Source: Oscillospiraceae bacterium (lineage in GTDB: Bacteria > Bacillota_A > Clostridia > Oscillospirales > CAG-272). From it: a stretch of 24,796 nucleotides of DNA. The DNA is taken from positions 1 through 24,796 of the forward strand of contig SVUH01000022.1 in assembly GCA_015063335.1 (NCBI GenBank). The letters are read 5' to 3'. Every line of letters starts with the position of its first letter. The stretch's first letter is position 1. The notes under the pieces are model-generated. The model worked only from the letters and a program-made list of their open reading frames with translations, was not told the DNA's origin and did not search any database. Below are positions 7,262-15,910 of the stretch, one piece after another. The position numbers and the translations under genes were made by a program.

Positions 7262-8497
7262 TTATGAGCTGATATATATATCTATTGATGTTATTGACGA
7301 TGTTATTGGCGTTCCGGGCGCATAGCTTTGCGTTACGACTGTACCTTTGGGCGCGGCGCTGGATACCGTAAATATACCGCCGAGCACGAGGCCCACCTCG
7401 CGTAGCTTCTTGGTTGCTTCTTCTATTGAAAGTCCGTATAAGTCAGGCACGTATTTTTGCGAGGCGGCGTTGCCAAGGCTTACTGTAAAGCTTATTGACT
7501 CACCCTCTTGTGCATCTGTATATGGCGGAACAGTCTGTGAAATTACAGTTCCTATGGGTGCGTTTGAAGTGGTGTATATTACGTTTCCGACATTAAGTCC
7601 GCGTGAGGTGAGCAAGGCTCTTGCTTGCGACTCGGAGAGCCCGTAAAGGTCGGGCACACGAGCTTTTGGAATATATTTACCAAGACTTACGGTAAGAGTT
7701 AGTGTTTCCCCCTCAAACAGGCGCTCACCCGACTGGGGAGAGGTTGAAATTACGTGTCCCTCTGGTACTGTATCGGAGTACTCGAATATTTCGTTTACAC
7801 AGACGTGAGCGTTTCTCAAAGCAAGACGCGCTGTGCGTGAGTCAACGCCCGCAAAATTATCGACTGAATAAAAGCTTCTGCCAATACTTACCAACACTTT
7901 TACGGTAGGAAGTTTGCCACTTGAATATACTCTGCGGGTGACACCTGCTGTCGGTGTTTGAGAGATTATTTCGCCTGCGGGAGTTATCTCGCTGTTTTCG
8001 TAGGATACGAGAAAATTGATCTTACCGTCGAGGCTTTCTTCGACATCAGAAAAAGACTGTCCTGTAAGCTCGGGAATGACTAGTCTGTCATAAGGGCGCA
8101 TGAAGCTTGAAAAAAGTCCGAGTAAGACTATGAGTGCGCACAAAAATGTCACAGTCCCTGCGGCGCAAAGCGCACCGAAATAAAATTGGATATGGGCGGG
8201 ACGGCGAACGATTTCTCCGAGTTTTGTGCGTATCTTTCCGCCTACTCTAACTAATGTATGCAATATACGGCGGAGAATGGTACTAAAGCCTATGAGTATG
8301 CGCTTTATCCGTGATTGCTTTTTTGCTTCTGGAAGCTCACCGACCGAAAACAGAGAATTTACGTTAATTCGCTCGCTTGACTCGTGAATTGTAGGGGGAA
8401 GCACCGTAAGATAAAGAGCCTGCCGCCGTCTTGCCTTTAAAGACGTCACATTACGAACGGTTTCTTTGAAATAAATTTCTTTTATACGGTACTTCAT
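7262..8497 (-). CDS. Membrane protein with four PASTA domains, no kinase domain
   Basis: The 411-residue protein has a basic cytoplasmic region of about 105 residues, a single membrane segment (about 106-131, rich in Leu, Ala and Val), and four external PASTA repeats at about 137-206, 207-273, 276-343 and 345-411. Repeats carry the usual VPDLYGLS start and the GTVISQTVPP-like core. PASTA domains bind muropeptides or uncrosslinked peptidoglycan. In related genomes this position, between rlmN and rsgA, holds the phosphatase prpC and the Ser/Thr kinase prkC. Here the N-terminal region has no glycine loop, no VAVK lysine, no HRD and no DFG, and is far too short for a kinase. AGGA lies right before the ATG. 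It is best read as a PrkC relative that has lost, or never had, its kinase; it may be a scaffold or wall sensor. Confidence 0.88.
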   Translation of the reverse strand: MKYRIKEIYFKETVRNVTSLKARRRQALYLTVLPPTIHESSERINVNSLFSVGELPEAKKQSRIKRILIGFSTILRRILHTLVRVGGKIRTKLGEIVRRPAHIQFYFGALCAAGTVTFLCALIVLLGLFSSFMRPYDRLVIPELTGQSFSDVEESLDGKINFLVSYENSEITPAGEIISQTPTAGVTRRVYSSGKLPTVKVLVSIGRSFYSVDNFAGVDSRTARLALRNAHVCVNEIFEYSDTVPEGHVISTSPQSGERLFEGETLTLTVSLGKYIPKARVPDLYGLSESQARALLTSRGLNVGNVIYTTSNAPIGTVISQTVPPYTDAQEGESISFTVSLGNAASQKYVPDLYGLSIEEATKKLREVGLVLGGIFTVSSAAPKGTVVTQSYAPGTPITSSITSIDIYISS

Positions 8498-8544
8498 TCC
8501 TGTCCCCCAAAAATAGAATATGTACCGATTTTAATACGGAAAGG

Positions 8545-9618
8545 TTATTTTTTCTCGTCCTCGCGGCGAAGCTGACCGCAGGATGCGTTTATGTCCGCGC
8601 CGAGCGTTCGGCGCACAGTAGCGCGCACACCTTTCTTTTCGAGAGTAGCGGCAAACTCGGAGATCGCCTTTTTATCCGAGCTTGAGAACCCTGTTTCCGT
8701 GACGGGGTTTACGGGAATGAGATTGACGTGAATTGGCATTGTGTCCGTGCGGCTTCTGAGTCGGGAGTTGAGCAGGTCGGCGAGGGCGACGGCAGCCGCT
8801 CTCGAATCGTTTTTGCCTGCGATAAGTGTATACTCAAAGGAAATACGTCTACCCGTTGCGGCATAGTAATTCTTACATGCCGTAAGTAACCTGTCTATGT
8901 TATATTTTTTGTTGACGGGCATTATACTGCTTCGTGTATCATCGTCGGATGCGTGAAGCGATATGGAAAGCGTTATGGGGAAGTTTTCGCGCGAAAGATC
9001 GTCTATGCGCTCGGCAAGTCCGCAGGTGGACAGAGAAATATGTCTGTAACCTATATTGAGTCCGTCCTCGCAGCCCACAAGCTTTAAGAATTTTATTACA
9101 TTTTGGTAGTTATCAAGCGGCTCGCCTATTCCCATCATAACTACGTTGGAGATTCGCTCGCCCGTGTCCTTTTGCGCGGCAATTATCTGACCGAGCATTT
9201 CTGACGGGCGAAGATCGCGCACCTTGCCGCCTATGGTTGAAGCACAGAACGCGCAACCCATACGGCAACCCACCTGCGAGGAAATGCAGATAGTGTTTCC
9301 ATGCTTGTATTTCATTACTACGCTCTCGACCGCGTTGCCGTCGTCAAGCGCGAAAAGATATTTGACCGTTCCGTCAAGAGACGAGACAAGCTTACGCCTT
9401 ACGGTCGGCAGAAAATAGTATGAAACGTCATCAAGCTTTGCTTTGAGCGATTTTCCAATATTCGTTATGTCCGAGGGCGCTACTCCCGCATGCATGGGGG
9501 CGAAAAGCTGTCGGGCTCTGTATTTCGGCTCTCCGAGAGATACCACCAAGGCTTCAAGCTCGTCGGGTAAGAGCGCAAGAAGGTCTGTTTTTTGTGTACC
9601 GTTAATTTCAGTCTGCAT
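8545..9618 (-). CDS. rlmN: Dual-specificity RNA methyltransferase RlmN
   Basis: A radical SAM enzyme that methylates C2 of adenosine 2503 in 23S rRNA and adenosine 37 in some tRNAs. The 357-residue protein holds the iron-sulfur motif C118-x3-C122-x2-C125 (CRMGCAFC), the GEPLDNY SAM-binding loop, the SISLHASDDDTRSSIMP substrate region, and the C-terminal Cys347 in ASCGQL, equivalent to the methyl-carrying cysteine of the family. The N-terminal accessory domain (KYRARQLFAPMHAGV) is also present. Its start overlaps the end of rsmB by 11 bases, indicating coupled translation. A 47-base gap separates it from the PASTA gene. Confidence 0.96.
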   Translation of the reverse strand: MQTEINGTQKTDLLALLPDELEALVVSLGEPKYRARQLFAPMHAGVAPSDITNIGKSLKAKLDDVSYYFLPTVRRKLVSSLDGTVKYLFALDDGNAVESVVMKYKHGNTICISSQVGCRMGCAFCASTIGGKVRDLRPSEMLGQIIAAQKDTGERISNVVMMGIGEPLDNYQNVIKFLKLVGCEDGLNIGYRHISLSTCGLAERIDDLSRENFPITLSISLHASDDDTRSSIMPVNKKYNIDRLLTACKNYYAATGRRISFEYTLIAGKNDSRAAAVALADLLNSRLRSRTDTMPIHVNLIPVNPVTETGFSSSDKKAISEFAATLEKKGVRATVRRTLGADINASCGQLRREDEKK

Positions 9619-10921
9619 TTTTAATCCTTTTCGTCAGCTTTGCTATGAAAAATCCGTCCGTGTGATGCTCGTTCGGCAAAAGAGTGATATAGCCGTCTTT
9701 TACATTTAAATCTCCCACGGAGAACGGAGTAAGCTCAAATTCGGAATGTATTTTTAGAAATCTTTCGACGTTTTGGAGATTTTCCTCGGGGAAAACCGTA
9801 CACGTCGAGTATATAAGAACACCGCCGTCCTTTACGTATTGGCAGGCGTTTTTTAAAATATCGAGCTGAATATCGGGCAATGCCGCGGACTCTGTCGGAT
9901 CCTTGTAGCGAAGCTCGGGCTTTTTTGCAAGAACTCCAAAGCCGGAGCAGGGAACGTCACAGATGACTCGGTCAGCCGTCGCAAAATGCTCTGTAAGTGG
10001 CTTTCTTCCGTCTTGCTCTGCTACCTTTATTATGTCAATTCCCAAGCGCTCCGCGCCCGAAAGAATAAGAGAAAGCTTTCTTTGATGCAGGTCAAACGAA
10101 AGTATCTCTCCCTCGTTATTCATGTTTATTGCAGCACCAAAGCTCTTTGAACCGGGGCAGGCGCATATGTCCATTACTTTCATTTCCGCTCTTGCATCAA
10201 GCGCCTCGACGCAAATCTGTGATGCCTCGTCCTGAACGGTGAAAAGTCCGTCACAAAAGCCGTAAAGCTCACGCACAGCACCCTTTACGCGGAGTCCGTG
10301 CGGAGATATTGCTGTGGGCTCAGCGCCGTCAATAAGTGTGGCAAGCTCCTCGCGAGAGATCTTGAGGGTGTTTACGCGAAGCGTTGTGGGCGGAGTGTCG
10401 CAAAAGGCGCTCAGCATTTTGCGCGCCGTATCAAAGCCGTATACCTCTACGAGCTTTTTTACAAGCGGTATACCGACTGAAAACTTAACGGAAAGATATT
10501 CGATAGGATCGGAGTCCTTATTTGGCAAGGGCGTTTCAGGCGTGCGCAAATGGGCTCTGAGTATTGCGTTGACAAAGCCCGAGGTGCGGCGAGGACAAAG
10601 GGAAACGGACTCGTTTATTGCCGCATGAGGCGGTATTTTGTCCATAAAAATAAGCTGATATAGTCCAAGCCGTAACACCGCCACGGTGTGCTCGTCTATG
10701 TCCGACAGCGGTCTTGAGGAAAGAGCTGCAAGTCGGTAGTCAAGCGTCAGGTGACGCTCAATGACTCCGTAAAAGAGCGCGGAGACAAGCCTGCGGTCGG
10801 CAGGCGAAAGATCGCATTTTTCAAGAGCCTTGTCAAGGGCGATGTTTGAATACTGCTTTGATTTTTCTGCTTTTATTAATAGGTCGAGCGCAAGCGCTCT
10901 TGCATTTTGATTGCTGTTCAT
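9608..10921 (-). CDS. rsmB: 16S rRNA m5C967 methyltransferase RsmB
   Basis: RsmB (Sun/Fmu) methylates cytosine 967 of 16S rRNA. The 437-residue protein joins an N-terminal NusB-like helical domain (about 1-130, with ALFYGVIERHLTLDYRL) to a Rossmann methyltransferase domain. The SAM motif is DICACPGSKSFG (251-262), with Ser replacing the second Gly of the common APGGK. The two catalytic cysteines are Cys325 in DVPCSG and Cys374 in STCTVFPEEN. It starts two bases after the zinc peptidase stop region and overlaps rlmN at its 3' end, as in many Firmicutes operons. Confidence 0.95.
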   Translation of the reverse strand: MNSNQNARALALDLLIKAEKSKQYSNIALDKALEKCDLSPADRRLVSALFYGVIERHLTLDYRLAALSSRPLSDIDEHTVAVLRLGLYQLIFMDKIPPHAAINESVSLCPRRTSGFVNAILRAHLRTPETPLPNKDSDPIEYLSVKFSVGIPLVKKLVEVYGFDTARKMLSAFCDTPPTTLRVNTLKISREELATLIDGAEPTAISPHGLRVKGAVRELYGFCDGLFTVQDEASQICVEALDARAEMKVMDICACPGSKSFGAAINMNNEGEILSFDLHQRKLSLILSGAERLGIDIIKVAEQDGRKPLTEHFATADRVICDVPCSGFGVLAKKPELRYKDPTESAALPDIQLDILKNACQYVKDGGVLIYSTCTVFPEENLQNVERFLKIHSEFELTPFSVGDLNVKDGYITLLPNEHHTDGFFIAKLTKRIKNAD

Positions 10922-10923
10922 AA

Positions 10924-11622
10924 TTACCGTCTGTTATTGCGTCCGCCTGCCAAAAGTAGGAGTCGCAGTAGAGTTAAAAGTGAGGTCAGGAGTGCCGCAA
11001 CGTAGGTCATAGCCGCCGCTGAAAGCACCTTTTTTGCACCCCTCAGCTCTTCTTCCGAAAGTGTGTGTGAGCCGCTGAGCGCCGCTAAGGCGCGAGCGGA
11101 GGCATTAAACTCAACGGGCAGAGTCACAAGCTGAAAGATAGCCACTGCGCTGTAAAGAATAATTCCGAAATACATAAGAGAGGGAGCTGCCATTATCATG
11201 CCGATAAAGAATAGGGGCATTGCAAGCATAGAGCCGTAGCGCGTTGCAGGGATTATTGCGGCGCGCAGCTTTATCGGAGAATAATCCTGCGCATACTGAA
11301 CTGCGTGTCCCGCCTCGTGCGCGGCAACGCCTACGGCGGCGGTGCTGTACGAGTCGTAAACGCTGTCTGAAAGTCTTATTACGTTTGCTTTTGGATCAAA
11401 GTGGTCGGTAAGATGTCCGCGTACGCGCTCGATCTTTACGTAGTGTAGACCGTTTGCGTCAAGTATCGCTCTTGCCGCGTCCGCTCCGCAAACGCCCCTT
11501 GAGGTCATTACCTTTGAATATTTATTGTAGGTCGAGGACACCTTGAGCTGCGCCCAAACGGAAATAATGAGCGCGGGAAGTATAAGCAATACCGTCCAGT
11601 CGAAATAAAAATATCCGAACAT
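10924..11622 (-). CDS. Membrane zinc metallopeptidase, YugP family
   Basis: A putative neutral zinc peptidase of the YugP (Zn_peptidase_2) family, 232 residues, close to the usual family size. The zinc motif HEAGH is at 102-106, and Glu171 in PVEFNASARA is the likely third ligand. Membrane segments are at about 8-25, 133-168 and 205-224. I chose the ATG at 11622 (MFGYFYFDWT) because AAAGGAG lies five bases ahead; a longer reading would overlap fmt and lacks such a site. It sits between fmt and rsmB, a frequent position in Clostridia. Substrate and cellular role are not established for this family. Confidence 0.87.
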   Translation of the reverse strand: MFGYFYFDWTVLLILPALIISVWAQLKVSSTYNKYSKVMTSRGVCGADAARAILDANGLHYVKIERVRGHLTDHFDPKANVIRLSDSVYDSYSTAAVGVAAHEAGHAVQYAQDYSPIKLRAAIIPATRYGSMLAMPLFFIGMIMAAPSLMYFGIILYSAVAIFQLVTLPVEFNASARALAALSGSHTLSEEELRGAKKVLSAAAMTYVAALLTSLLTLLRLLLLAGGRNNRR

Positions 11623-11644
11623 AAATTCTCCTTTCGTGGAGAAT

Positions 11645-12577
11645 TTACGCAAGTATATCTCCAACGTTTATTTTTCTTCCGCGCACGAAGTCACTTGCCT
11701 TCATTCGCGGCTTTCCCTCGGGAAGAACTCCCGTAATATTCAGCGCGCCGTTTTTGCACGCAACTAAAATTCCGCCGTCAAGTCCGATGACCTCACCCGC
11801 CTTGCCGTAATTACCGTTCTCTTTAAAGACCTCGGCAGAGGTGATCTTCAAAAGCTTGCCGTCGGGTGTATGAGTAAAAGCGAGGGGGAACGGAGAAACG
11901 CCGCGAATGAGGTTATGGAGCGTGCGCGCGTCCTTTGAAAAGTCAAGCACACAATCCTCTTTGTTGATTTTTGCGGCATAGGTTGCAAGCGTATCGTCCT
12001 GTGGCTCGCGCTCGATAGTGCCTGCCTCGACTCCCTCAAGTGTTTTTACTATGAGAGCAGCTCCGCACTCGCCGAGCTTATCGTGTATGGTCTCAAAATT
12101 GTCCGTGTCGGTTATATCCACGTAGTCCTTCAAGAGCATATCTCCCGTATCAAGGCCCTCTGCCATATACATGGTGGTAATGCCCGTCTGTGACTTTCCG
12201 TCGATAATAGCTCTTTGCATGGGAGCCGCACCTCTGTATTCGGGGAGAAGCGAGCCGTGTACGTTTATACAGCCGTATTTCGGGAAATCAAGCACGTTTT
12301 TGGGCAGGATCTTGCCGTATGCAACAACGACGATAACGTCGGGGGAGAGCTCTGTCAAAAGCGAGGCAAACTCCTCCGAGCGTAGCGTTTCCGGCTGATA
12401 CACGGGAAATCCCGCTTCAAGCGCGAAAACCTTTACGGGTGGCGGAGTAAGAGTGTATCCGCGTCCGCGAGGCTTGTCGGGCTGTGTTATTACTCCGACT
12501 ATCTCATGCTCGGTGCTTGCAAGTGCTTTAAGTGAGAATAGGGCAAAGTCGGGAGTGCCCATAAAAAGTATTTTCAT
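11645..12577 (-). CDS. fmt: Methionyl-tRNA formyltransferase
   Basis: Fmt formylates Met-tRNA for translation initiation, using 10-formyl-tetrahydrofolate. The 310-residue protein opens MKILFMGTPDFA and contains the folate and catalytic motif NVHGSLLPEYRGAAP with Asn105 and His107, and Asp143 in EGLDTGDML, the three catalytic residues of the family. The C-terminal OB-like domain (about 205-310, with RGVSPFPLAFT and PEGKPRMKASDFVRG) is complete. The def gene lies seven bases upstream, so the enzymes that add and remove the formyl group are produced together. Confidence 0.96.
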   Translation of the reverse strand: MKILFMGTPDFALFSLKALASTEHEIVGVITQPDKPRGRGYTLTPPPVKVFALEAGFPVYQPETLRSEEFASLLTELSPDVIVVVAYGKILPKNVLDFPKYGCINVHGSLLPEYRGAAPMQRAIIDGKSQTGITTMYMAEGLDTGDMLLKDYVDITDTDNFETIHDKLGECGAALIVKTLEGVEAGTIEREPQDDTLATYAAKINKEDCVLDFSKDARTLHNLIRGVSPFPLAFTHTPDGKLLKITSAEVFKENGNYGKAGEVIGLDGGILVACKNGALNITGVLPEGKPRMKASDFVRGRKINVGDILA

Positions 12578-12584
12578 AGCAACC

Positions 12585-13037
12585 TCAATTGTCTATCATC
12601 GTAGCGATGTCAATATAAAGCTTTCCGTCAAGGTGATCTATTTCATGGCAGAAAGCCTTGGCGAGAAGCCCCGAGCCCGTGATGTCAAAAGTCTCACCCT
12701 TGCGGTTGAGCGCACGTACGGTTACGTGCATGGGGCGCTTTGTTATGCCCCATCTTCCCGGAACGGAAAGGCAGCCCTCCTCGCTCTCCTGCTCACCAGT
12801 GAACGCTATTATTTTTGGGTTTATAAGCTCGATAAGTCCATCGTCCGGCGTTTCGATAACTACTACGCGGCGCAACACTCCGACCTGCGGAGCGGCAAGA
12901 CCCACTCCGTCCGCGGCACGCATGGTGTCTATCATGTCGTCGAGCAGGCGCGTTATTCTGGGCGTTATTTCATCAACGGGACGGCACACCTTTCTGAGTG
13001 CAGTGTCACCTACTTTAAGTATTTTCAACTTTGCCAT
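12585..13037 (-). CDS. def: Peptide deformylase
   Basis: Def removes the N-formyl group from new proteins. The 150-residue protein shows the three metal-site motifs in order: GVGLAAPQ (44-51), EGCLS (87-91, Cys89 a metal ligand) and HEIDH (131-135, two His ligands and the catalytic Glu). Its length and the glycine and cysteine spacing match the short bacterial class. GGAG-type sequence precedes the ATG. It is between priA (27 bases upstream) and fmt (seven bases downstream). Confidence 0.96.
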   Translation of the reverse strand: MAKLKILKVGDTALRKVCRPVDEITPRITRLLDDMIDTMRAADGVGLAAPQVGVLRRVVVIETPDDGLIELINPKIIAFTGEQESEEGCLSVPGRWGITKRPMHVTVRALNRKGETFDITGSGLLAKAFCHEIDHLDGKLYIDIATMIDN

Positions 13038-13064
13038 GAATTATCTCCTGATTTCTAAATTAAT

Positions 13065-15545
13065 TTATAAATTTGTGGGATTGATATCTACGGACAGAGA
13101 AAGTCCGTGAGCGCCCGATGCCGAAAAGTATTTGAGAATGTCCGAAAGCATAGCGCGAGAGCGCTTGTTCGAGCGGATCTTGAGCACCATTCTCATGCGG
13201 AATTTTCCCTCGACCTTATACACGGGAGCTTCAAACGGGCCGTAGACTACGGCGGGAACGTCGGAATACTCCGTACCAAGATATTCGGCTACCTTTTCTC
13301 CGAGTAGCTTTGATGCGCGGAACAGCTCCGATTCATTTGAACAGGTGAGCGTTAAGAGCGCTATGTCGCAAAACGGCGGGAACACCAAAAGCTTTCGTAG
13401 CTTTATCTCACTTTCATAAAAGCCTCGGTAATCCTGCGCGCAGGCAAATTTTATACATTCATTATCGGGGTTATTTGTTTGTATAACGGCAACTCCGTTT
13501 TTCTCGGAGCGTCCCGCTCTGCCGATGACCTGCGTGAGCATAGCGAACGTTCGCTCCGCCGCACGGTAATCGTCAAGATACAGAGATGCATCGGCGAGAA
13601 GCACGCCTACAAGCGTAACGTCGGGAAAATCGTGTCCCTTGGTCACCATCTGTGTGCCGAGAAGCACGTCAGCCTCGCGCCGCCTGAACTTGCCGAGAAG
13701 CTTTTCGTAAGAGCTTTTCTCGGTCGTGGTATCTGTGTCCATACGAAGAACGGTTGCATCTGGCAAAAGACTTCCAAGCTCTTGCTCGACTCTTTGTGTG
13801 CCATAGCCCATTCTTGCAAGATGAGTTCCTCCGCAGGACGGGCAGACGGTGGGCACGGGAAGGCGCTTGCCGCACCAATGGCAGGCAAGGTAGCCCGTGT
13901 CGTAGCTTGAGGTCGTGGTATGATACGTCATGGAAACACTGCACTCGGGGCATTTAATAGCACCGCCGCAGGTGCGGCAGCTTAAAAAGTTATTATAGCC
14001 TCTGCGATTAAGAAACAGTATGGACTGGTTGTTATCTCGCTTGTTTTCCAAAAGGCGAGAGCAAAGTGCCGCGCCGAGCGGAGAGGTGTTTCCCGACTGA
14101 AGCTCGGGGCGCATATCCTCAATGATCGCCGTGGGAAGCTTGGCAGCCCCGTATCTGTTCTTAAGCTCTATCAGCGTATATTTGCCGTCAAGCGCCTTTT
14201 TGTAGCTTTCAAAGGAGGGCGTTGCGGACGCAAGGAGCATAAGAGAGTTATGGTATGCTGCGCGATATCTTGCAACGTCACGCGCATGGTATTTTGGATT
14301 CATATCGGATTTGTAGGTGTGCTCCTGCTCCTCGTCGATTATTATAAGTCCTACGTCGGAAAGAGGAGCGAAAATTGCCGAGCGAGTACCTATTACAACG
14401 TCGGCACCGCCGTTTTTGATGCGGCGGAAGGTGTCAACGCGCTCACCGAGCGATAGGGCTGAATGAACGATTGCCACTCGCTCGCCGTATCGGGAGCAGA
14501 ATATGCGAAGCGACTGCGGTGTCAGAGCGATCTCCGGCAAAAGCACGATAACGCCTCTGCCTCTCTCGAGAATGTGGTCGATAGTTTTGAGCATTACGCT
14601 CGTTTTGCCGCTTCCCGTGATTCCGTGAAGCAGTGCGCCCTGCGGTTTGCCCGAATCGGCAAGCTCGCAAAGACGGTCGTAGGCGCTCGTTTGCTCGTCG
14701 TTGAGAGTAAGCTCCGTATACTCCTGCTTAAAGCTGATCGCCTCAAGTCCGCGGTCTACTGCCGTTTGCTCGCGCAAAATAAGTCCCTTATCGCAAAGAG
14801 CCTTTAGCTGTGCCTTTGTAGCATTCGTTGCGCTTATCAGGGCGCTTTCCTCAACGCTCTCACCCTCTTTGGCAAGGAAACGCAGTATTTCGCCATGCTT
14901 ATAGGATCGGAGCTTAATGCCCGAGTCCTCGCCCGAGGCAATAGACTCTGCGCGCTCCCTTGATACTATCAAGGAATAGGAAACGGAGTATTTCTCGCCC
15001 GTGCTTTTTACCGTAATATCCTTTACGATAGCGCCACACGCAACGAGCTTTTTGATCGCAGGATCGGCAGAGGGACCGTATTTACTTTTAAGAGTTGATA
15101 TCGGTACTGACTGATGCTTTGTAATATATTTAAGAATGAGCAGAGTGGATTCTTCAAGCTTTGATGTGTCACCCTCGCCCGTTACCACCACTATTTCTTC
15201 CATTCTTGAAAAAGCAGAGGTGGGCACTACCGCTTTAGCGGCATCGCCCACCGTACATAACGTATGCTCCTTTAGAAAAAGGCAAAGTCCCAAAGCCTCC
15301 TCTGAGAGTGACATTGCTTTGTCACATACGCCAAGCACGGATTTGTAGTCGATTTTCGTATCCTCCGGTGTTTCCTTGAGAGATACCACCAAACCTATTC
15401 TTTTTCGGTTTGATACTCCGAAGGGCACGGTAACAAAATCTCCGACGGATATTCCGTCACGGAGCTCGGGGGGGATATAGTAGTCGAAAACATTGTCGAT
15501 ACTATATGGAGTATCGAGCAGATGTATACCGGCGTATGCTGACAT
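13065..15545 (-). CDS. priA: Primosomal protein N' (replication restart helicase PriA)
   Basis: PriA recognises stalled forks and reloads the replisome. The 826-residue protein has the N-terminal DNA-binding domain (YSIDNVFDYYIPPEL), a winged-helix region, then the DEAH-type helicase core with Walker A GITGSGKT (308-315) and Walker B DEEQEH (404-409). The zinc-binding insert follows, with eight cysteines in CRTCGG, CPEC, CHWCGK and CPSCGG, then the second helicase lobe with GTQMVTKGHDFPDVTLVG and QVIGRAGRSE. Length is normal for Gram-positive PriA. In the usual order coaBC lies between rpoZ and priA; here only 15 bases separate them. Confidence 0.96.
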   Translation of the reverse strand: MSAYAGIHLLDTPYSIDNVFDYYIPPELRDGISVGDFVTVPFGVSNRKRIGLVVSLKETPEDTKIDYKSVLGVCDKAMSLSEEALGLCLFLKEHTLCTVGDAAKAVVPTSAFSRMEEIVVVTGEGDTSKLEESTLLILKYITKHQSVPISTLKSKYGPSADPAIKKLVACGAIVKDITVKSTGEKYSVSYSLIVSRERAESIASGEDSGIKLRSYKHGEILRFLAKEGESVEESALISATNATKAQLKALCDKGLILREQTAVDRGLEAISFKQEYTELTLNDEQTSAYDRLCELADSGKPQGALLHGITGSGKTSVMLKTIDHILERGRGVIVLLPEIALTPQSLRIFCSRYGERVAIVHSALSLGERVDTFRRIKNGGADVVIGTRSAIFAPLSDVGLIIIDEEQEHTYKSDMNPKYHARDVARYRAAYHNSLMLLASATPSFESYKKALDGKYTLIELKNRYGAAKLPTAIIEDMRPELQSGNTSPLGAALCSRLLENKRDNNQSILFLNRRGYNNFLSCRTCGGAIKCPECSVSMTYHTTTSSYDTGYLACHWCGKRLPVPTVCPSCGGTHLARMGYGTQRVEQELGSLLPDATVLRMDTDTTTEKSSYEKLLGKFRRREADVLLGTQMVTKGHDFPDVTLVGVLLADASLYLDDYRAAERTFAMLTQVIGRAGRSEKNGVAVIQTNNPDNECIKFACAQDYRGFYESEIKLRKLLVFPPFCDIALLTLTCSNESELFRASKLLGEKVAEYLGTEYSDVPAVVYGPFEAPVYKVEGKFRMRMVLKIRSNKRSRAMLSDILKYFSASGAHGLSLSVDINPTNL

Positions 15546-15560
15546 AATTCCTCCGAATGA

Positions 15561-15881
15561 TTAGTTTTCGGTATTCTCGGTTACAGCCTCAGCTTCGGTC
15601 TCGACCTCAGCCTCCACAGCCTCGCTTCTTACTATCTTGAAAGTACCGTTGTGGATCTTTGTGATGGCGTTCTTTACAGCCTTCTCCTCACGGTATTCCT
15701 TGTTGAGCTGATTTATAACGTTGCGGTCAGCTTCCTTGTTGCCGGTAGCAGCCTTTTCTGCAGCATCTTTCTGGGTTACGTATTCGTCTGTGAGAATACG
15801 CGCGCACTTAGCGGTTGCGAGGGCAAGCTCGTATCTGTTGAATTCGTCGTTTGTAAGCTGATCAATAGTAGGGTAAAGCAT
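15561..15881 (-). CDS. rpoZ: DNA-directed RNA polymerase subunit omega
   Basis: Omega helps assemble the beta' subunit into RNA polymerase. The likely 106-residue product starts MLYPTIDQLT at 15881, where AAGGAG lies ahead; a longer reading begins with TTG inside that ribosome binding site. The conserved helix NRYELALATAKCARIL matches the omega core. The protein has a glutamate- and alanine-rich C-terminal tail (AEVETEAEAVTENTEN) that is probably disordered, and a central insertion richer in charged residues than in Bacillus omega. Its place between gmk and priA supports the call. Confidence 0.85.
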   Translation of the reverse strand: MLYPTIDQLTNDEFNRYELALATAKCARILTDEYVTQKDAAEKAATGNKEADRNVINQLNKEYREEKAVKNAITKIHNGTFKIVRSEAVEAEVETEAEAVTENTEN

Positions 15882-15910
15882 GTTTTTCTCCTTCAAATGT
15901 TTGTTTTATG

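Noticed and set aside
12453..13058. A 201-codon plus-strand open frame
   Set aside because: It is antisense to def and the start of fmt and has no ribosome binding site or family pattern.
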